DNA from: Myxococcota bacterium | GTDB lineage: Bacteria; Myxococcota_A; Polyangia; Polyangiales; Houyiibacteriaceae | Assembly: GCA_028284955.1 (NCBI GenBank) | Contig: JANQQS010000042.1 | Span: 1-64,000, forward strand | DNA length: 64,000 bases | Direction: 5' to 3' | Shown: one piece after another, positions 16,970 to 25,614 of the stretch | Numbering within the stretch: position 1 is the stretch's first letter | Layout of the letters: every line of letters begins with the position of its first letter | Notes under the pieces: model-generated | Databases searched by the model: none | Told to the model about the DNA's origin: nothing | What the model saw: the letters and a program-made list of their open reading frames with translations, nothing else | Program-made: the position numbers and the translations under genes

Positions 16970-18130
16970 CTATGGAAAGACGAGGACCTCGGAAGAGCCT
17001 CGTTCGTCGATCAATGCTGCGATGTAGGATACGAGTGTACGTTGGCGGTCCATCACAGCGTCGAGCTGTGCTTCGGTGAGCAATGGATTTCCGCGGTGGG
17101 CCGGGTCCCCAGCGAGCTCGGCCTGAATGGCTTCCGGAGTTAACCCGGCGAGGCGATGCGCAAAATCGGCGGAGAAGACCCGAACGCGTTTCAGGTGCCG
17201 GCGGGCCCGCTGTTCTAGGCCGGGAGGAAGCGGCGTCACGAACGCAACGTTGTGGTCTCGCACAAACAGCCGTTCTCCGGAGGGCAGCCCTTGCGCGTTG
17301 CCTCCGCTGAATCGGTCGAAGTTTCCGATTAGGTAGTCAAACGCGAGCATCGACGAAAGGTCTCGGACAAAAGCGCGACGAGATTCGGGCACGCTCTGGG
17401 CGTCGCGTAGCCAAGCAGACCATTCCGAAACTCTTCGCTCTAAGCCGAGCTCGCGCATGCGAGGAATCCAGTAGATCGCCGCGCCGTGAACCTGGTTTGT
17501 CGGGTCCCAAATGGTCCAGTCTCGAATTTCGGGCCAGGCATCGCGGAACTCGCGATGTAGTTTTCGCCGGAGTTCGGCCTGAGGTATCTGGCGCGAGACC
17601 GCAGGGGGTACGTTGTCCATCCCGAGCAGCCGGGCGACTCGGTAGGCGGCGATTTCGGCGCTCCAACCTTTGCTATGCTTGCGGCTCTGAGGTTTGAACG
17701 CGGCCATGATGTCGGCCTCGAGGCGCATGCGAAATACGACCGACGATGTCCCTACCGGCTTGAACTGCGTCGGGGCGGCATTGCGCAGTTTCTTGAGTAT
17801 TTGATCCTGCGGCAAGGTTGCATCGACAAACGTGGTCGCACGAGGCGACGGGGAAGTACGGGGCGACGGGGAAGTACGGGGCGACGGAGAAGTATTGTTT
17901 TGTTCGCCAACTGGCGGACGGCCGATCGGTGGACGAGGAGTAGCGAGCTGTGCATCCACCGCCGACGCTTCGCGATGTGTCGAGGCGCCGGCCGCGTTGG
18001 TTGGGTTTGCGGTCGCTTCGTGGAGCGGCGTTTCGGTCTCCGAACGCGACGATTGGGCCTGGTGTTCTTGGCACCCGAGGATGCCAAGCGCTGCACAGAG
18101 ACCAACGGACGATGTATTCAGGCGCAGCAT
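16970..18130 (-). CDS. secreted lipoprotein kinase of the FAM20/PI3K-like (HipA-like) fold
   Basis: The signal ends in a lipobox (GILGC, Cys20) and a Pro/Ser-rich linker follows (residues 60-100, with SPSPRT repeated). The catalytic core has the order seen in FAM20C- and PI3/4-kinase-like proteins: Lys146 (AAFKP) and Glu159 (AEIAAYR) for ATP, then VPP, then FDYLIGNFDRFSGGN with Asp265, Asp272 and Asn278, then RDHNVAF with metal-binding Asp292. Such enzymes phosphorylate proteins or lipids, here outside the inner membrane, where ATP supply is a puzzle. Alternatively it is a pseudokinase. The family link is by motif only. Confidence 0.6.
   Translation of the reverse strand: MLRLNTSSVGLCAALGILGCQEHQAQSSRSETETPLHEATANPTNAAGASTHREASAVDAQLATPRPPIGRPPVGEQNNTSPSPRTSPSPRTSPSPRATTFVDATLPQDQILKKLRNAAPTQFKPVGTSSVVFRMRLEADIMAAFKPQSRKHSKGWSAEIAAYRVARLLGMDNVPPAVSRQIPQAELRRKLHREFRDAWPEIRDWTIWDPTNQVHGAAIYWIPRMRELGLERRVSEWSAWLRDAQSVPESRRAFVRDLSSMLAFDYLIGNFDRFSGGNAQGLPSGERLFVRDHNVAFVTPLPPGLEQRARRHLKRVRVFSADFAHRLAGLTPEAIQAELAGDPAHRGNPLLTEAQLDAVMDRQRTLVSYIAALIDERGSSEVLVFP
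17844..17897. repeat. tandem repeat, 18 bp x 3, in lipoprotein kinase linker
   Basis: Three 18-bp units (ggcgacggggaagtacgg; the third is diverged) encode the repeated hexapeptide SPSPRT on the minus strand. The unit keeps the reading frame. Confidence 0.85.
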
Positions 18131-18301
18131 GCCCTCGCTGCTCTAGACCGCGTGCATCTCAAAATAATCCCGACTCGTGGGTCTGAACCACCACGTCGTG
18201 CGTTGCTCGTCGTCAAAAATGCTCGGCATTTCCTCCTCCTCCCGCCTTCGCCGGGGCGGTCCATCCTCCACGATTCAGAATCACTTTAAGATGCACGCGG
18301 T

Positions 18302-19450
18302 CTAGCGCGAACCCGCAAACAGATTGCGCGCGATCACCAGCCGTTGAATTTGTGAGGTGCCCTCATAGATCTGGAGGATCTTTGCGTCGCGCATGAGTTT
18401 CTCGACCGGATACTCAGAAATGTAGCCGTTGCCCCCAAAAACTTGAACGGCGTCGGTAGCCACCGCCATCGCGCTGTCGGCTCCAAATGCCTTGCTGTAC
18501 GAAGCGATCAACGAGTTTCGTTCTCCAGCGTCGATTTGCCACGCCGCTTTCAGCATGAGCAACCTAGTGGCTTCGTATTTGATGGCCATTTCTGCGATCA
18601 TGGCTTGAACCATTTGGTGTTCGGCAATCGGCACCCCGAACGTCTTGCGCTCTTTCGCGTAGGCCACGGATTCTTCGAGCGCCCGTCGCATGATTCCGCA
18701 GGCGCCCGCCGCGATATCTGGTCGCGTGCGATCAAAGGTGGTCATCGCGACGCGAAATCCTTGTCCTTCGGGAGCGATCACGTTCGCCGCAGGAACGACG
18801 ACGTCTTCCAAGATGACGCTGGTGGTATCGCTTGCGCGCTGCCCAAGTTTGTCTTCCTTTTTGCCAATGCTGAGCCCTGGCGTGTCGCGATCGACTACGA
18901 ACGCCATGATCCCTTTGTGCCGCAAAGCAGGATCTACGGTGGCAAATACCACGTACCAGCGTGCCAGTGAGCCGTTGGTGATGAAGCATTTTTCCCCGCT
19001 GAGCACCCACTCGTCGCCGACTTTTCGGCATTGCGTGCGGATTCCCGCGGCGTCGCTTCCCGCGCCGGGCTCGGTGATCGCGTACGCAGCGAAACACGGC
19101 TCGTCGGTAAGCATGCCCAAGTATTTTTTCTTTTGGTCTTCGGTGCCCGCGATAATGAGCGGCGTGGCTGCGAGGGTGACCGCGGTGATCGCGGTTTGGA
19201 TTCCGGTGCAGCCGAACGCGAGCTCTTCCGTGAGCAACACGTGATCGACTTCCCCAAGCCCTGCGCCGCCGTATGCTTCGGGCACAGTGGGTGCAACCAG
19301 GCCGAGTTCCCAAGCTTCCTTGATGACGTTTTTTGGCAGTTCGCTCTTGCGATCGCAGTCGCCAGCGATCGGCACGATTTTGTCGGCCACAAATCGTCGG
19401 GTGGTGTCCACCAGTGCGGTCTGTTCTTCTGTCAGGGAAAAGTCTAGCAT
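18302..19450 (-). CDS. acyl-CoA dehydrogenase
   Basis: A complete FAD-dependent acyl-CoA dehydrogenase of 382 residues, the usual size. It shows the N-terminal helical domain (MLDFSLTEEQTAL), the FAD/substrate loop YAITEPGAGSD, the middle beta-domain (CFITNG) and the C-terminal helical domain with QVFGGNGYISEYPVEKLMRDAKILQIYEGTSQIQ. That last segment includes the Tyr-Glu-Gly-Thr block and the catalytic Glu of the short/medium-chain type. It introduces the 2,3-double bond into acyl-CoA and passes electrons to ETF. The start at 19450 gives the family N-terminus; upstream in-frame sequence is not homologous. It is downstream of a haem-export cluster. Confidence 0.93.
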   Translation of the reverse strand: MLDFSLTEEQTALVDTTRRFVADKIVPIAGDCDRKSELPKNVIKEAWELGLVAPTVPEAYGGAGLGEVDHVLLTEELAFGCTGIQTAITAVTLAATPLIIAGTEDQKKKYLGMLTDEPCFAAYAITEPGAGSDAAGIRTQCRKVGDEWVLSGEKCFITNGSLARWYVVFATVDPALRHKGIMAFVVDRDTPGLSIGKKEDKLGQRASDTTSVILEDVVVPAANVIAPEGQGFRVAMTTFDRTRPDIAAGACGIMRRALEESVAYAKERKTFGVPIAEHQMVQAMIAEMAIKYEATRLLMLKAAWQIDAGERNSLIASYSKAFGADSAMAVATDAVQVFGGNGYISEYPVEKLMRDAKILQIYEGTSQIQRLVIARNLFAGSR

Positions 19451-19493
19451 CGTCCTGCAGGCTTCCTTTGCGAGAGAATACGCGATTTTCGAG

Positions 19494-19622
19494 CTATTGT
19501 CGTCGTCGCTCTGCTTGTCGTCGGAACTCGTCCCGGGCCGCTCGCGCGCCCAATCGGAATCCAATGGCCAGACCAAGCAGCAGCACTCCGGGAATATAGA
19601 TGATGTGTGCGATGGATGGCAT
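19494..19622 (-). CDS. small membrane protein downstream of ccmD, 42 aa
   Basis: The ATG at 19622 opens a 42-codon frame ending in TAG at 19494. It has one hydrophobic helix (IIYIPGVLLLGLAIGF) and a strongly basic tail (RLGARAARDEFRRQAERRR). The positive-inside layout and the short spacing (21 bases) behind the CcmD-like gene argue for a real gene. I recall similar short proteins with an LGxRAARD motif in this lineage but cannot verify it. It may assist haem export or cytochrome c assembly, by position only. Confidence 0.6.
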   Translation of the reverse strand: MPSIAHIIYIPGVLLLGLAIGFRLGARAARDEFRRQAERRRQ

Positions 19623-19643
19623 GCTGCGAAATGCTCGGCGGTA

Positions 19644-20024
19644 CTAGTCGCGCCTGTCGGATGCGGCTTCGAGGACGCGCGAAAGCCGTTCCAGTTCGGC
19701 AGAGGTAGCGGCGTGTTTTCGGCCCAGTCGAATCACAAACAACAACAGCAGCACCCAGATTAGGCCGTAGGCTACGACAAGCAACATGCCGCCCGGCACT
19801 TGTTCCGCCTGTGGCCCTTGGACCGCTCGAAATGACGCGGCGCGGTCGGCGGCAGGCGCGGTTGCGTCCGACGACGAGCCTTCTTCGGAGGGTTGAGCAT
19901 ACGCGGTACCGCTCTGTTTGCTGGCGATGCTGGTCACGCTTGAAGCGCCCCAGAACGCGGTCAGAGTCAACGCAAGCGCTAGGTACTTCGTGTTGGGCAC
20001 ATTCGATCGGAGTAGACGATTCAT
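19644..20024 (-). CDS. ccmD: CcmD family protein with N-terminal extension
   Basis: The frame starting at ATG 20024 gives 126 residues: an N-terminal signal-like helix, a low-complexity Ser/Asp/Ala region, and a second helix (LLVVAYGLIWVLLLLFVIRLGRKH) followed by a charged helical tail. The last part matches the short CcmD proteins that bind CcmC and release haem-loaded CcmE. The extra N-terminal half is longer than in typical CcmD (40-70 residues). The gene directly follows ccmC (14-base gap), the usual order. A longer overlapping frame reaching to 20447 is antisense to nothing useful and was not accepted. Confidence 0.75.
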   Translation of the reverse strand: MNRLLRSNVPNTKYLALALTLTAFWGASSVTSIASKQSGTAYAQPSEEGSSSDATAPAADRAASFRAVQGPQAEQVPGGMLLVVAYGLIWVLLLLFVIRLGRKHAATSAELERLSRVLEAASDRRD

Positions 20025-20038
20025 CGGCGGTAGACGTC

Positions 20039-20734
20039 TCACAAATCCCTCAGCAATCCTTGTTGAGCGGCTTCGAGTTCGATCGCGATCGTTTGTTGGT
20101 GAGCGCGTTCGAGGGCGGCGCGAATCCAAATGAGGGTCGCGGCGAGCAATGTAAACAAGACAAAGCTTGCGACGAGCCCGGGAACCATGCCGGGGTCGAG
20201 CCCGCCGCCTTGTTTGGTGATGACCGTCGGATGTTGTCCGCGCCATCGCGTGACGCTGTAGTGAATGACGGGAATCAGCATCACTCCGACAACGGCGAGC
20301 GCGGCAGAAAAACGTTTTTCTGCTTCTCCCGCGTCTCCGAGAAACGAGCGAAGCGCCAGATACGAGCCGAACACCATGCCGATGGCGAGGGTTGAAGTGA
20401 GACGTGGGTCCCACGTCCACCACACCCCCCACGCCTTGCGCGCCCAAAGCGGGCCGGTGAGCAGGACCATGGCGCAGAACAGAACGCCAACTTCGGCCGC
20501 TGACACGCCGAGCGCGTCCCAGCGGTCGCTTCTTTTCGCCAGATACATCGCGCTGGAAATCGCCGACACAAGAAACGCGAGATACATCGCGTAGGCGCTA
20601 GGGACGTGAAAGTAAAAGATTTTTTGCACGACGCCCATCTGCATCTCGACAGGGGCGACGACAAAAATGAGATGCGCGCTGGCGATGAAGCTGAGGAGGG
20701 TGAGCGCCGCGAGGACGAGCCAGAGCTTGGCCAT
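20039..20734 (-). CDS. ccmC: haem exporter protein CcmC
   Basis: A six-helix membrane protein of 231 residues with the tryptophan-rich haem-handling motif WGVWWTWDPRLTS and the paired external His residues of the family (FYFHVPSAY near residue 42 and PVIHYSVTRW). CcmC presents haem to the chaperone CcmE for cytochrome c maturation (System I). No other ccm genes are in the window, so the rest of the pathway must be elsewhere. ccmD and a small membrane gene follow on the same strand. Confidence 0.93.
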   Translation of the reverse strand: MAKLWLVLAALTLLSFIASAHLIFVVAPVEMQMGVVQKIFYFHVPSAYAMYLAFLVSAISSAMYLAKRSDRWDALGVSAAEVGVLFCAMVLLTGPLWARKAWGVWWTWDPRLTSTLAIGMVFGSYLALRSFLGDAGEAEKRFSAALAVVGVMLIPVIHYSVTRWRGQHPTVITKQGGGLDPGMVPGLVASFVLFTLLAATLIWIRAALERAHQQTIAIELEAAQQGLLRDL

Positions 20735-20797
20735 CGTAGTACTCTACTCGACCCGCGTTTCCGAGTCACTTTGTGGCAGACGCATTGTGATTCTCAG

Positions 20798-20848
20798 CTC
20801 ATTCGTTGTTCCGGGGCATTCGTTGTTCTGGAGCATTTGTGGTTTTGG
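20798..20848. repeat. tandem repeat, 17 bp x 3, intergenic
   Basis: Three related 17-bp units (the central one is ggcattcgttgttctgg) stand between the start of ccmC and the start of the plus-strand gene at 20918. The units differ at several positions, so the array is old or degenerate. Confidence 0.65.
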
Positions 20849-20917
20849 TTACGCGTCGTTTGGGCGCCTCCGTCCGGCCGGGTTCAGCGCAGGGTTGGCC
20901 TGTCGTTTATTTCAGCG

Positions 20918-21826
20918 ATGGGTCTCGCGTGGCTCGACGAGGAACCGCCTCCATTCGAAGAACTTGCTTTGAGAAGCGGCGGCCCTCCACTTCTTCTTCC
21001 ATCGGACGAATGGCCCGTCTGCGTGCGTTGCGATGCGCCGATGCTGTTTCGAACTCTGCTTCCGCTTTCGCTCACCGGCTTGGTCCCGGCGACTGATCGA
21101 AGAGTGCTGCTCGTTTTTGAATGTCACGCCACGACGAACTCTTCTGCGTGTCTCGAGGGTCAAGCTTTGATACGCGGCGGGAATCTAAAACCGAGAACGC
21201 CTCCTGCATCGGCGACGCGCGATATCATCGTGCACGGCGGGGCCTCGGTAGGGCGAGTCGAGCGCATCGTGCAGGCCTTTGGCCGAGCTGGTCAGCTCCG
21301 GGTGGGTACCTTCCGGGCCAGTCCAACTCGTCGGGCCAGTCCAACTCGTCGGGCCGGTCCAACTCGTCGGGCCGGTCCAACTTGGTCCGACGCACCTCGG
21401 GCAGAGTGGAGTCCAGAGAACACGCTCGAGTTGAGATTGCCGGTTGAGCTCGCCCAAGAAGCCGTGAGCGCCATCATCGCGGCGGGCGGCCAGGCGACAA
21501 GCCGGCCGGTGGCTCCCACGACGCTCGCGCAATGTCGCGGAGGGCGACTGCTGGCATTCGTGGATCGACCCCCGCAGGGCGACCCTGATGCGACCGATGT
21601 AGACCTTCGTCACGAGCTCGATGGAGGGATTCGAGGCGTTCTCGCTGAACCGATGCGGGCTTTGGGGGCGCGCTCATGCACCGCATGTGGTCGTCGCGCG
21701 CGGACCGCGATTCATCTGATGGCCCAACCGGAGTCTGATCCGTCTGGAATCCAGCTGGGACCCTCTGAGGTTCAGGTCTGTGTACGCTGCAACCTGGGCT
21801 GGGTGCATCGAGGGCGTGTTTGCTAG
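20918..21826 (+). CDS. putative zinc-binding protein, weakly DUF1963/YwqG-like
   Basis: I place the start at 20918 (MGLAWLDEEPPP). The N-terminus (GGPPLLLPSDEWPVCVRCDAPM) has a CxxC pair, and a second pair occurs at the end (ARSCTACGR and VCVRCNLGW), which suggests two zinc-ribbon halves. The N-terminal pattern G-G-x-P...W-P-x-C-x-x-C-x-x-P-M recalls YwqG/DUF1963 proteins. A tandem repeat inserts RRASPTRRAGPT-type sequence in the middle. The function is unknown. Confidence 0.6.
   Translation: MGLAWLDEEPPPFEELALRSGGPPLLLPSDEWPVCVRCDAPMLFRTLLPLSLTGLVPATDRRVLLVFECHATTNSSACLEGQALIRGGNLKPRTPPASATRDIIVHGGASVGRVERIVQAFGRAGQLRVGTFRASPTRRASPTRRAGPTRRAGPTWSDAPRAEWSPENTLELRLPVELAQEAVSAIIAAGGQATSRPVAPTTLAQCRGGRLLAFVDRPPQGDPDATDVDLRHELDGGIRGVLAEPMRALGARSCTACGRRARTAIHLMAQPESDPSGIQLGPSEVQVCVRCNLGWVHRGRVC
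21315..21386. repeat. tandem repeat, 18 bp x 4, in zinc-binding protein gene
   Basis: Four copies of gggccagtccaactcgtc (last one partly diverged) encode the repeated hexapeptide RASPTR/RAGPTR. Inserted length is a multiple of three, so the frame is kept. Confidence 0.88.
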
Positions 21827-21888
21827 CCTTCATATTTTGCTAGGGTTTACGGGGAACGTATTCCGCGAACGACGCGACCGAGGCTTAC

Positions 21889-22881
21889 TTGACCAACACG
21901 TCAGTATCGGACCGACCGGCATCCCGTAAGAAAGTTTCAGAGGGGAACGCGCTATGGGACCGGCAGCTGCTCGTCGTGGTAGGAAAAGGCGGCGTTGGAA
22001 AAACCACGGTGAGCGCGGCGCTTGCGTTGCAGAGCGCGCGTCGAGGGAAACGGACGCTTATCGCGATGGCGAACGTCAAAGAGCGGCTGAGCCGGCTGCT
22101 CGAAGTGGACCCCATCGGGGATGAGATCGTCCGTGTCGCGCCCGGCGTGGACGCGGTGAACATGTCGCCGTCCTCCGCGCTCGAAGAATACGCGAAAATG
22201 GTGCTCAAAGTTCGTCCGCTGTACGAAGGGGTGTTTGGCAACCGAATCGTTCGCGCGTTCTTGCGGGGGACGCCGGGAATCGAAGCGTGGTCGATGCTGG
22301 GCAAGGCATATTTCCACGCTACGAGCCGAGAAAGAACACCGCGTCGCAGAGAGGTATCGGGAGGCACGTACGACCTGGTGATTTTAGACGCACCCGCCAC
22401 GGGACACGGACTCGATATGTTGCGGGTGCCCCAGGTGATCGTGAATGTCGCGCCGCCCGGTTTGCTGCGCCGAGAAGCGGAGCGCGCTCTCGAGCTGCTT
22501 CGCGATCCGAATCGAGCCGGCGCGGTAGTGGTGACGCTAGCTGAACATATGCCCACCCACGAGACCATCGAACTGCATTCTGCGCTCGAACAGGAGCTTC
22601 AGATCTCCACCCTTCGGTTGGTCATCAACGGACTCCTTTCGCCACTGTTTGAACCCGAAGAGCGGAGCATCTTGCGTGATTTGTCGGCGAAGATTCCGCC
22701 TTCGTCGTCCCTTGCGCCCTTTGCGGAGGCGTCGCGGACGCGCGCGTTGCGGGAACGCTTGCAGGCGATTTCGGTGGGGCAACTTCGACAGGCGATTTCC
22801 AGCGAATGTACGGAGCTCCCTTATTTATTCGTGCGCTCATTTGGGAAAACCGCGGTCGAATCGCTCTCGCATTCGTTTTGA
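21889..22881 (+). CDS. ArsA/GET3-family ATPase (SIMIBI class)
   Basis: A 330-residue P-loop ATPase. The deviant Walker A is GKGGVGKTT with the signature Lys in place (about residues 33-41), and the switch region is DAPATGHGLDML, the ArsA-type D-x-P-x-T-G-H. The member is a single half, so it should dimerise. Known relatives move tail-anchored proteins or arsenite; the closest look is the actinobacterial Rv3679 type, by memory. It starts with TTG (21889) behind GAGG. gcvPB follows 87 bases later in the same direction. Two further ArsA-like genes lie at 43.9-46.0 kb. Confidence 0.85.
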   Translation: MTNTSVSDRPASRKKVSEGNALWDRQLLVVVGKGGVGKTTVSAALALQSARRGKRTLIAMANVKERLSRLLEVDPIGDEIVRVAPGVDAVNMSPSSALEEYAKMVLKVRPLYEGVFGNRIVRAFLRGTPGIEAWSMLGKAYFHATSRERTPRRREVSGGTYDLVILDAPATGHGLDMLRVPQVIVNVAPPGLLRREAERALELLRDPNRAGAVVVTLAEHMPTHETIELHSALEQELQISTLRLVINGLLSPLFEPEERSILRDLSAKIPPSSSLAPFAEASRTRALRERLQAISVGQLRQAISSECTELPYLFVRSFGKTAVESLSHSF

Positions 22882-22968
22882 CGAGTAGGCTTGATTTGCG
22901 CCGCGTTCGCACTAATACCCAGGGCGACAACACCTAGCGCGTGACGCCCATGAGGCATGGAGTGAACT

Positions 22969-24456
22969 ATGGCTGGTGAGGCCACAGCAGGACTAACTCT
23001 TACTACCCCGTTGCTTTTTGAACAGGGGTCCCAGGGGCGTTCCGGCGCGTCGATTCCTTCTCTCGACGTGCCCGAATGCGATCCGGAAGCGAGCTTTGGC
23101 GAGCTTCTTCGTGACGAACCGGCCCCGCTTCCGGAAGTATCTGAACCGGAACTATTTCGGCACTACGTTCGGCTGAGTCGGCAAAACTTCGCCATCGATT
23201 TGGGGCTTTACCCGCTCGGCTCGTGCACCATGAAGTACAACCCGAAGGTCAACGAGTGGGCGGCGCGTTTGCCGGGCTTTGCAGGCCTTCACCCGATGGC
23301 TCCGTCATCAATGATTCAGGGCGCGCTGCGGTTGATGTGGCGTTTGGAGCGCGGCTTGGCCGAGATTTGCGGCATGGATCGCGTTTCGCTTCATCCCGCG
23401 GCCGGGGCGCAAGGCGAGTTTGCTGGGCTGATGATGATTCGCGCGTGGCATCAAGACCAGGGGCGGAGCCCGAAGAAAGTATTGATTCCCGACACCGCCC
23501 ACGGCACCAATCCCGCGTCCTGTGCGCTCAATGGCCTTGAGGCGGTTCCTTTTCCGGTTGGCGGAGACGGAACCGTTCGCGCCGAGCAACTTGCACCTTT
23601 TGTGGATGATCAAGTCGCGGCGCTCATGATCACCAATCCCAACACCGTTGGGCTGTTTGAGACTGAACTCGCGACGATATGCACCATGGTTCACGACAAG
23701 GGCGGGCTGGTGTACGGAGACGGAGCCAATCTCAACGCGTTGATGGGCCGCGCACGACCTGGCGATTTTGGCATCGATGTCATGCAGTTTAATCTGCACA
23801 AAACGTTCACCACGCCGCACGGTGGCGGGGGGCCTGGTTGCGGCCCGATCGCCTACAAGTCTCGTCTTGAGCCCTACGCGCCTACCCCGGTGGTGCAGCA
23901 GGGCGAGGACGGCGCGTTTGTGCTGGAGGAGAACCGTCCGAAGTCGATCGGAAGGTTGCGATCGTTTCATGGAAACTTCGGCATGATGGTGCGAGCCTAT
24001 GCGTACTTGCGCGAGATGGGAAGCGACGGTTTGCGTCAGGCTACCGAGCGTGCGGTGCTGAACGCGAACTATCTTCGTGCGGCGCTCAGCGAGACTTGGG
24101 ACACGCCCTACAACACCGTGTGCATGCATGAAGTCGTGATCAGCGACAAACATTTGCGACCACACCACGTGACGACGATGGATATCGCCAAGCGACTCAT
24201 GGACTACGGGTTTCACCCGCCGACCGTCTACTTCCCGCTTGTCGTCAAGGGCGCGATGCTCATTGAGCCCACGGAGACCGAAAATAAACAGTCGCTCGAC
24301 CTATTCGTCGACGCGATGCGCAGCATCGACGAAGAAGCTCGAACAGATCCGGAAACGGTCACCCACGCGCCTCATCTCACGCGCCTCCGTCGACTGGACG
24401 AAACCCGCGCGGCTCGAAACCCTGTTTTGCGGTGGAAGCCGCCTTCGGATTCGTAG
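22969..24456 (+). CDS. gcvPB: glycine dehydrogenase (decarboxylating) subunit 2, P-protein beta
   Basis: The 495-residue protein has the full GcvPB signature: YPLGSCTMKYNPKVNE, then HPAAGAQGEFAG and DTAHGTNPAS. The PLP-binding Lys lies in NLHKTFTTPHGGGGPG. Together with GcvPA it decarboxylates glycine and passes aminomethyl to lipoyl-GcvH. gcvT, gcvH and gcvPA are not next to it, unlike the usual cluster. The 3' end overlaps the convergent adenosine deaminase gene by 80 bases. Confidence 0.95.
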   Translation: MAGEATAGLTLTTPLLFEQGSQGRSGASIPSLDVPECDPEASFGELLRDEPAPLPEVSEPELFRHYVRLSRQNFAIDLGLYPLGSCTMKYNPKVNEWAARLPGFAGLHPMAPSSMIQGALRLMWRLERGLAEICGMDRVSLHPAAGAQGEFAGLMMIRAWHQDQGRSPKKVLIPDTAHGTNPASCALNGLEAVPFPVGGDGTVRAEQLAPFVDDQVAALMITNPNTVGLFETELATICTMVHDKGGLVYGDGANLNALMGRARPGDFGIDVMQFNLHKTFTTPHGGGGPGCGPIAYKSRLEPYAPTPVVQQGEDGAFVLEENRPKSIGRLRSFHGNFGMMVRAYAYLREMGSDGLRQATERAVLNANYLRAALSETWDTPYNTVCMHEVVISDKHLRPHHVTTMDIAKRLMDYGFHPPTVYFPLVVKGAMLIEPTETENKQSLDLFVDAMRSIDEEARTDPETVTHAPHLTRLRRLDETRAARNPVLRWKPPSDS

Positions 24457-25519
24457 ACGCAGTTTCCTTTTCGTCTTTCATACCTTCTTCGGTGAACGCA
24501 GCCAGTTCGCGCGCCACGGTGCGCAGCATGGTTTGCTTGATATGGAACGGAAGAAACGCCGACTTGAACCCATTGCGGATGATGCGTTTGATGTCCTCAA
24601 GGGTGAGGTTCAGTTGGCGATGGCAAAGCCAAAGCTCTTTTGAAACCGTGGTGTCGGTGATGAGCCGGTTGTCGGTGTTTACGGTCACCCTGAGGCCGAG
24701 GTCGTAGTACAGCTTGAGCGGGTGGGTGGCGAGCCCGCGCACCGCGCCGGTCTGCACGTTCGATGAGGGGCAGCATTCGAGCGGGATTCGGTGGTCGTTT
24801 ACGTAGTGCAGAAGATCCCCGTCTTCTCGCAAACGACATCCGTGGCCGATGCGGTGCGCTCCGCATACGTGAATCGCTTGGTGGACAGATTCGGGGCCGT
24901 ACGCTTCTCCGGCATGAATCGTCACCGCGATATTGTTGTCGCGGACAAGCTGAAACGACGCAAGGTGGTGCTTGGCGGGGTGGTCGTGTTCCGCTCCTGC
25001 TAGATCGTACGCGCAGACTCCCCGATTTTTGTATGCGACGGCAAGTTGCGCCATTTCGAGCGACGACTCGGGAGAGATATTGCGGATTCCGCAGAGGATG
25101 ACGTTGCACTCGATGCCGTGATCTTTTTGCCCTTCTCGCAGACCGCTGAGCACCGTTTCGACGACGGTTGTCAGACGGAGGCCTCGCTTCGTGTGCAGCA
25201 TGGGCGCGTAGCGGACTTCCATGTAGCGTACGTTTTCTCGGGCCGCGTCTTCCGCGAGCTCGTAGGCGATACGGTAGAGCGCATCTTCGGTCTGCATCAC
25301 CTTGAGAGTGACCTCGAAGGCTTTGAGATACTCGACGAGCGATCCCGAGGTCTCGCCGCAGCGCATCGCGCGCCCTAGCTCCTCCGGAGTGTTGGCGGGC
25401 AGATCTACTTTTTGTTGCTCTGCGAGCTCGAGGATCGTTTTGAGACGCAGCGACCCATCCAGATGAACGTGGAGGTCGGTTTTCGGAAGCTTTTCGAAAA
25501 ATGATATGGGTAGCGTCAC
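24377..25519 (-). CDS. add: adenosine deaminase
   Basis: A metal-dependent amidohydrolase that converts adenosine to inosine. Diagnostic sites: KTDLHVHLDGSL (metal His pair), HAGEAYGPESV (metal His and catalytic Glu), HRIGHG, LECCPSSNVQTG and VNTDNRLITDTT (metal Asp). I prefer the GTG at 25519 because it gives the family N-terminus; ATG 25567 or GTG 25576 would add an unrelated leader. A charged tail of about 25 residues is encoded antisense to the end of gcvPB. Confidence 0.93.
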   Translation of the reverse strand: MTLPISFFEKLPKTDLHVHLDGSLRLKTILELAEQQKVDLPANTPEELGRAMRCGETSGSLVEYLKAFEVTLKVMQTEDALYRIAYELAEDAARENVRYMEVRYAPMLHTKRGLRLTTVVETVLSGLREGQKDHGIECNVILCGIRNISPESSLEMAQLAVAYKNRGVCAYDLAGAEHDHPAKHHLASFQLVRDNNIAVTIHAGEAYGPESVHQAIHVCGAHRIGHGCRLREDGDLLHYVNDHRIPLECCPSSNVQTGAVRGLATHPLKLYYDLGLRVTVNTDNRLITDTTVSKELWLCHRQLNLTLEDIKRIIRNGFKSAFLPFHIKQTMLRTVARELAAFTEEGMKDEKETASTNPKAASTAKQGFEPRGFRPVDGGA

Positions 25520-25614
25520 TGCGCAAAAATACCACAGTAAATGCCGGGTTCGCAATGCGCCCAACATATCGGCCACGCCGGCCCGGTGTTGTGGCTGCCG
25601 AATTCGTTCGCGGC

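Noticed and set aside
17844-17897. Possible CRISPR array because of regular repeats
   Set aside because: The units are contiguous with no spacers, are 18 bp long, and encode a protein linker. The same holds for the other tandem arrays.
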